A stretch of 64,000 nt of DNA from Oscillospiraceae bacterium (GTDB taxonomy: Bacteria > Bacillota > Clostridia > Oscillospirales > Oscillospiraceae). The translations under genes and the position numbers were made by a program. The stretch covers positions 1 to 64,000 of the forward strand of contig JAAWPV010000003.1 of NCBI GenBank assembly GCA_022800215.1, given 5' to 3'. Below the pieces are notes generated by a model, which was given only the letters and a program-made list of their open reading frames with translations, was not told the origin of the DNA and searched no databases. This document shows, one piece after another, positions 61,478-64,000 of this stretch (the stretch's first letter is position 1; each line of letters opens with the position of its first letter).

Positions 61478-62092
61478 TTACCGCCCCAGCTCGGCGCGTA
61501 TCCGTTCCACGATCATGTCCAGGGCCACTGTGTTGTGACCCCCCAGGGGAACGATAACATCAGCGTACTTCTTAGATGGCTCTACAAAGGCCTCATGCAT
61601 GGGCTTCACGGTAGTGAGGTACTGGCTTACCACCGAATCCAGGGTCCGTCCCCGCTCCTTCACATCCCGCATAAGGCGGCGGAGAATCCGCTCGTCGGCG
61701 TCGGTATCCACAAAGATCTTAATGTCCATCAGGTCCCGGACGGCCTTATTTTCAAAGATGAGGATACCCTCCACGATGACCACCCGCCGGGACTGGACCT
61801 CCAAAGTCTTCTCCGAGCGGTTATGGACGGTGTAGTCATAGACGGGACAGCGGATATCCTCCCCCCGGCGGAGCGCCTTCAGATCCCGGATGAAAAGGTC
61901 GGCGTCAAAGGCGTCAGGGTGATCGTAGTTGAGCTTGGTCCGCTCCTCATAGGTCATGTCATCGTGGCGCTTGTAGTAGTTGTCGTGATAGAGCACCGAC
62001 ACGTCTGGACCGAAGCGCTCCTTCAGCTTCTCTGTCAGCGTAGTCTTGCCCGAACCGGTGCCTCCCGCAATGCCGATCACCATGGTATCCAT
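61478..62092 (-). CDS. udk: uridine kinase
   Basis: The 204-residue enzyme phosphorylates uridine and cytidine for pyrimidine salvage. The P-loop GIAGGTGSGKTT is at about 7-18, followed by YHDNYYKRHDDM, NYDHPDAFD and VVIVEGILIFEN, all typical of Udk. I use the ATG at 62092, 10 bases after GGGGGTG; 62083 and 62107 are alternatives. It is transcribed alone and converges on a shared terminator. Confidence 0.94.
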   Translation of the reverse strand: MDTMVIGIAGGTGSGKTTLTEKLKERFGPDVSVLYHDNYYKRHDDMTYEERTKLNYDHPDAFDADLFIRDLKALRRGEDIRCPVYDYTVHNRSEKTLEVQSRRVVIVEGILIFENKAVRDLMDIKIFVDTDADERILRRLMRDVKERGRTLDSVVSQYLTTVKPMHEAFVEPSKKYADVIVPLGGHNTVALDMIVERIRAELGR

Positions 62093-62196
62093 CCCCTGCA
62101 CCCCCATTGCTTTTTTCTTATCTTACCACAGCTTTTGGAAAATGTGTAGTATGAATTCGTATTTTGGCAAAAAAAGCAGGGAATATGAAAAAACCC

Positions 62197-62225
62197 TTGC
62201 ATCTTTGCCGGATCTATGGTAAGAT
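62197..62225 (+). promoter_or_regulatory. promoter of secG-rnr
   Basis: TTGCAT (62197-62202), 17 bases, TAAGAT (62220-62225), about 80 bases before secG. Confidence 0.6.
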
Positions 62226-62303
62226 ATAAGCCCTATGGTAGAAAGAGGGTTTTCCCCTATTTTGAAAATTACTTCGCCTGTGGGCGGAAAGGAACGATGA
62301 ATC

Positions 62304-62534
62304 GTGGTTAAGATGATTTTAAGCGTAGTTCAGGTTTTGCTGGCTGTTTTCCTCATTGCCGTGGTGCTGCTCCAGGAGGGCAAGACCGCCGGCATGAACG
62401 GCGCTATCTCCGGCGGCGCCGACACCTTTCTCTCTAAGAACAAGGCCAGAAGCTGGGACGCCAAGCTGGCCCGGTACACCAAGTGGGTGGCCATCGTCTT
62501 TGTGGTGCTGACGTTGGTACTCTCCCTCATCTGA
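62304..62534 (+). CDS. secG: preprotein translocase subunit SecG
   Basis: The 76-residue protein has two membrane spans (about 4-24 and 56-75) joined by the conserved loop LLQEGKTAGMNGAISGGADTF. It stabilises the SecYEG channel for protein export. The GTG at 62304 follows GAAAGGAACG by about 9 bases; an ATG at 62313 is an alternative. A hairpin terminator separates it from rnr, but the secG-rnr order is conserved in Firmicutes. Confidence 0.95.
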   Translation: MVKMILSVVQVLLAVFLIAVVLLQEGKTAGMNGAISGGADTFLSKNKARSWDAKLARYTKWVAIVFVVLTLVLSLI

Positions 62535-62541
62535 GTTCCCG

Positions 62542-62576
62542 AGACGCCCTCCCACATAGGGAGGGCGTCTTATTTT
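62542..62576 (+). terminator. terminator-like hairpin between secG and rnr
   Basis: AGACGCCCTCCC / GGGAGGGCGTCT stem with a five-base loop followed by TATTTT. Confidence 0.82.
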
Positions 62577-62636
62577 GACTGCCCCTTTTTACGGACATAC
62601 TAAACACACAACAATCAAACAATCGAGGTATTTTAA

Positions 62637-64000
62637 ATGCAAGACAAAACACAGCAAGGAATCACACTCACCGGCCGCTACCAAGGCTCAGGCCGGGGCT
62701 TCGGCTTTTTCATCCCCGAGGGCGGGGAGGGCCGGAAGGACGACTGCTTTGTCCCGCCCCGCCGGGACGGGGGCGCCTGGGACGGAGACACGGTGGAGGC
62801 CGTCATGGAGGGGGAGGACCCCAAAGCCCCCGGCCGGTATCTGGCCCGGATCACCAAAATCATAGAGCGGGGCAACCAGAACGTCACCGGCACCATCCAC
62901 AAGGCAAACCGCGAAATCTGGCTTCGGCCCGATTCCGACCGGCTGGGCGAAGCCATCAAGGTGCTGGGCAAGGCCAAGGTCAAGGAGGGGGAGAAGGCCG
63001 CGGTGAAGGTCCGCTCCTACGGCTCCCCCCACACCTCCCCCACCGGCACCCTCTGCGCCACCTTCGGCCCCGCCGGGAGCCGGTCAGCTTCCACCGAAGC
63101 CATCCTCTTCCAGCAGGACATCCACCGGGAGTTCCCCGACGAGGTGGCCCTGGAGGCTCAAAAGGCCCCCCAGGAGGTGGAGGAGGCGGCCCGGAAGGGC
63201 CGGCTGGACCTCCGGGACAAGCTCATCATCACCATCGACGGGGCAGCCTCCAAGGACCTGGACGACGCCGTCTCCCTGGAGCATGACGGGGACAACTGGG
63301 TCTTGGGGGTCCACATCGCCGATGTGAGCCACTACGTCACCCCAGGCTCGGCCCTGGATGAGGAGGCCTTTGCCCGTGGCACCTCGGTATATTTTGCCGA
63401 CCAGGTGGTGCCCATGCTGCCCATCGCCCTGTCCAACGGCATCTGCTCCCTCAACGAAGGGGTGGACCGGCTGGCCATGAGCTGCTTTATGACCATGGAC
63501 AAGGAGGGGAACATTCTCTCCCACCGGGTGGCGGAGAGCGTCATCCGCTCCACACACCGGATGACCTACTCGGACTGCAACGCCCTGCTGGCGGGGACCG
63601 ATCCCGCCCTGGAGGCCCGGTATGCCGATATGCTGCCCATGCTCCGGGAGATGTGGACCCTCTCCAAGGCTCTGGAAAAGAAGCGCCGGAACCGGGGCAG
63701 TTTGGACCTTGACACCCAGGAGAGCTATATCCTCTGCGACAACGAGGGAAACCCCGTGGAGATCCTGGCCCGGCACCAGGGGGAGAGCGAGAAGCTCATC
63801 GAATCCTTCATGCTGTGCGCCAACGAGACGGTGGCCAAGCACCTCTTTGACGCCAAGTTCCCCGGGGTCTACCGGGTCCACGAGAAGCCCTCCATGGACA
63901 AGACGGAGAACCTGAAGGCCATGCTGGCTCCTCTGGGTTACTCCCTGAAGATTGCCGACGGGCATTCCCTCCAGAAGGTGCTGGACGCTGCCAAGGGCAA
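62637..64000 (+). CDS. rnr: ribonuclease R, N-terminal part (runs off the window)
   Basis: The visible 454 residues start with MQDKTQQGITLTGRYQGSGRGFGFF, a cold-shock OB domain, followed by a second OB region and the RNB catalytic domain: DKLIITIDGAASKDLDDAVSL (active-site aspartates), VHIADVSHYV, ARGTSVYFADQVVPMLP and CSLNEGVDRLAMSCFM. RNase R degrades structured RNA 3' to 5' and works with trans-translation. GAGGT lies 7 bases before the ATG. The frame is open to the right edge, so the C-terminal S1 domain is outside. Confidence 0.95.
   Translation, partial: MQDKTQQGITLTGRYQGSGRGFGFFIPEGGEGRKDDCFVPPRRDGGAWDGDTVEAVMEGEDPKAPGRYLARITKIIERGNQNVTGTIHKANREIWLRPDSDRLGEAIKVLGKAKVKEGEKAAVKVRSYGSPHTSPTGTLCATFGPAGSRSASTEAILFQQDIHREFPDEVALEAQKAPQEVEEAARKGRLDLRDKLIITIDGAASKDLDDAVSLEHDGDNWVLGVHIADVSHYVTPGSALDEEAFARGTSVYFADQVVPMLPIALSNGICSLNEGVDRLAMSCFMTMDKEGNILSHRVAESVIRSTHRMTYSDCNALLAGTDPALEARYADMLPMLREMWTLSKALEKKRRNRGSLDLDTQESYILCDNEGNPVEILARHQGESEKLIESFMLCANETVAKHLFDAKFPGVYRVHEKPSMDKTENLKAMLAPLGYSLKIADGHSLQKVLDAAKG

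Overview
The window is high-GC chromosomal DNA from a spore-forming Bacillota bacterium, most likely a gut-type Clostridia of the Oscillospiraceae (Flavonifractor/Lawsonibacter/Oscillibacter-like). This rests on the spore-maturation pair spmA-spmB, an AbrB/SpoVT-type regulator, a CIRCE-controlled groESL operon, the gdpP-rplI-dnaB and secG-rnr gene orders, strong AGGAGG ribosome-binding sites and frequent ATGA start/stop overlaps. The assignment is inference; no rRNA is present.

Layout. 0-7.8 kb: a gene end, inorganic pyrophosphatase, UDP-galactopyranose mutase with a family 2 glycosyltransferase, a TetR-type regulator, a radical SAM/DegV pair and a membrane glycosyltransferase. 7.8-16.9 kb: MFS transporter, tRNA and rRNA methyltransferases (rsmI), AbrB, spmAB, an acyltransferase with a zinc ribbon, an NCS1 permease preceded by an unlisted 57-residue membrane protein, and an Rrf2/aldo-keto reductase pair. 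16.9-19.1 kb: a tyrosine-rich leader peptide with an attenuator in front of aroF-tyrA. 19-29 kb: M28 peptidase, a low-GC insertion bounded by repeats, a P-type-ATPase-like pseudoenzyme, rlmB, a first FtsH, a transglutaminase-like protein and a ChbG/YdjC deacetylase. 29-35 kb: groEL-groES, each with a duplicated 3' end, and a lipid kinase/SLH/THUMP-methyltransferase operon. 35-46 kb: NfeD-SPFH, gdpP, rplI, dnaB, tilS, hpt, a second ftsH and a copper-amine-oxidase-N-like exported protein. 46-53 kb: Tex, RDD protein, lipoprotein, membrane XRE regulator, HAD phosphatase. 53-55.4 kb: a small accessory pocket around tRNA-Thr and tRNA-Tyr with a sigma-like cassette, a zinc-ribbon/RHH divergent pair and a 31-residue hydrophobic peptide gene. 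55.4-64 kb: asnS, manA, DUF3021 with a short LytTR protein, an SLH protein, a methyltransferase, udk, secG and the start of rnr.

The most unusual content is not a protein gene. At least nine copies of a roughly 140-bp GC-rich element sit directly at or inside gene 3' ends (3138, 23577, 26774, 26912, 36845, 42894, 46117, 57916, 61130, 61264). They share constant ends (GAAGRGCGRA at the left, CGCAGCYTGACAGCCC at the right). Their terminal stems differ in sequence from copy to copy but stay complementary, and the inner stems also covary. Two other structured insert types lie behind groEL, behind groES and between the tRNA genes, with 54- and 58-bp duplications of the groEL and groES 3' ends. In several genes the element supplies the stop codon or the C-terminal tail, and two copies are translated inside one FtsH. 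I do not recognise these as a named family; they are the best candidate here for an undescribed mobile or RNA element system.
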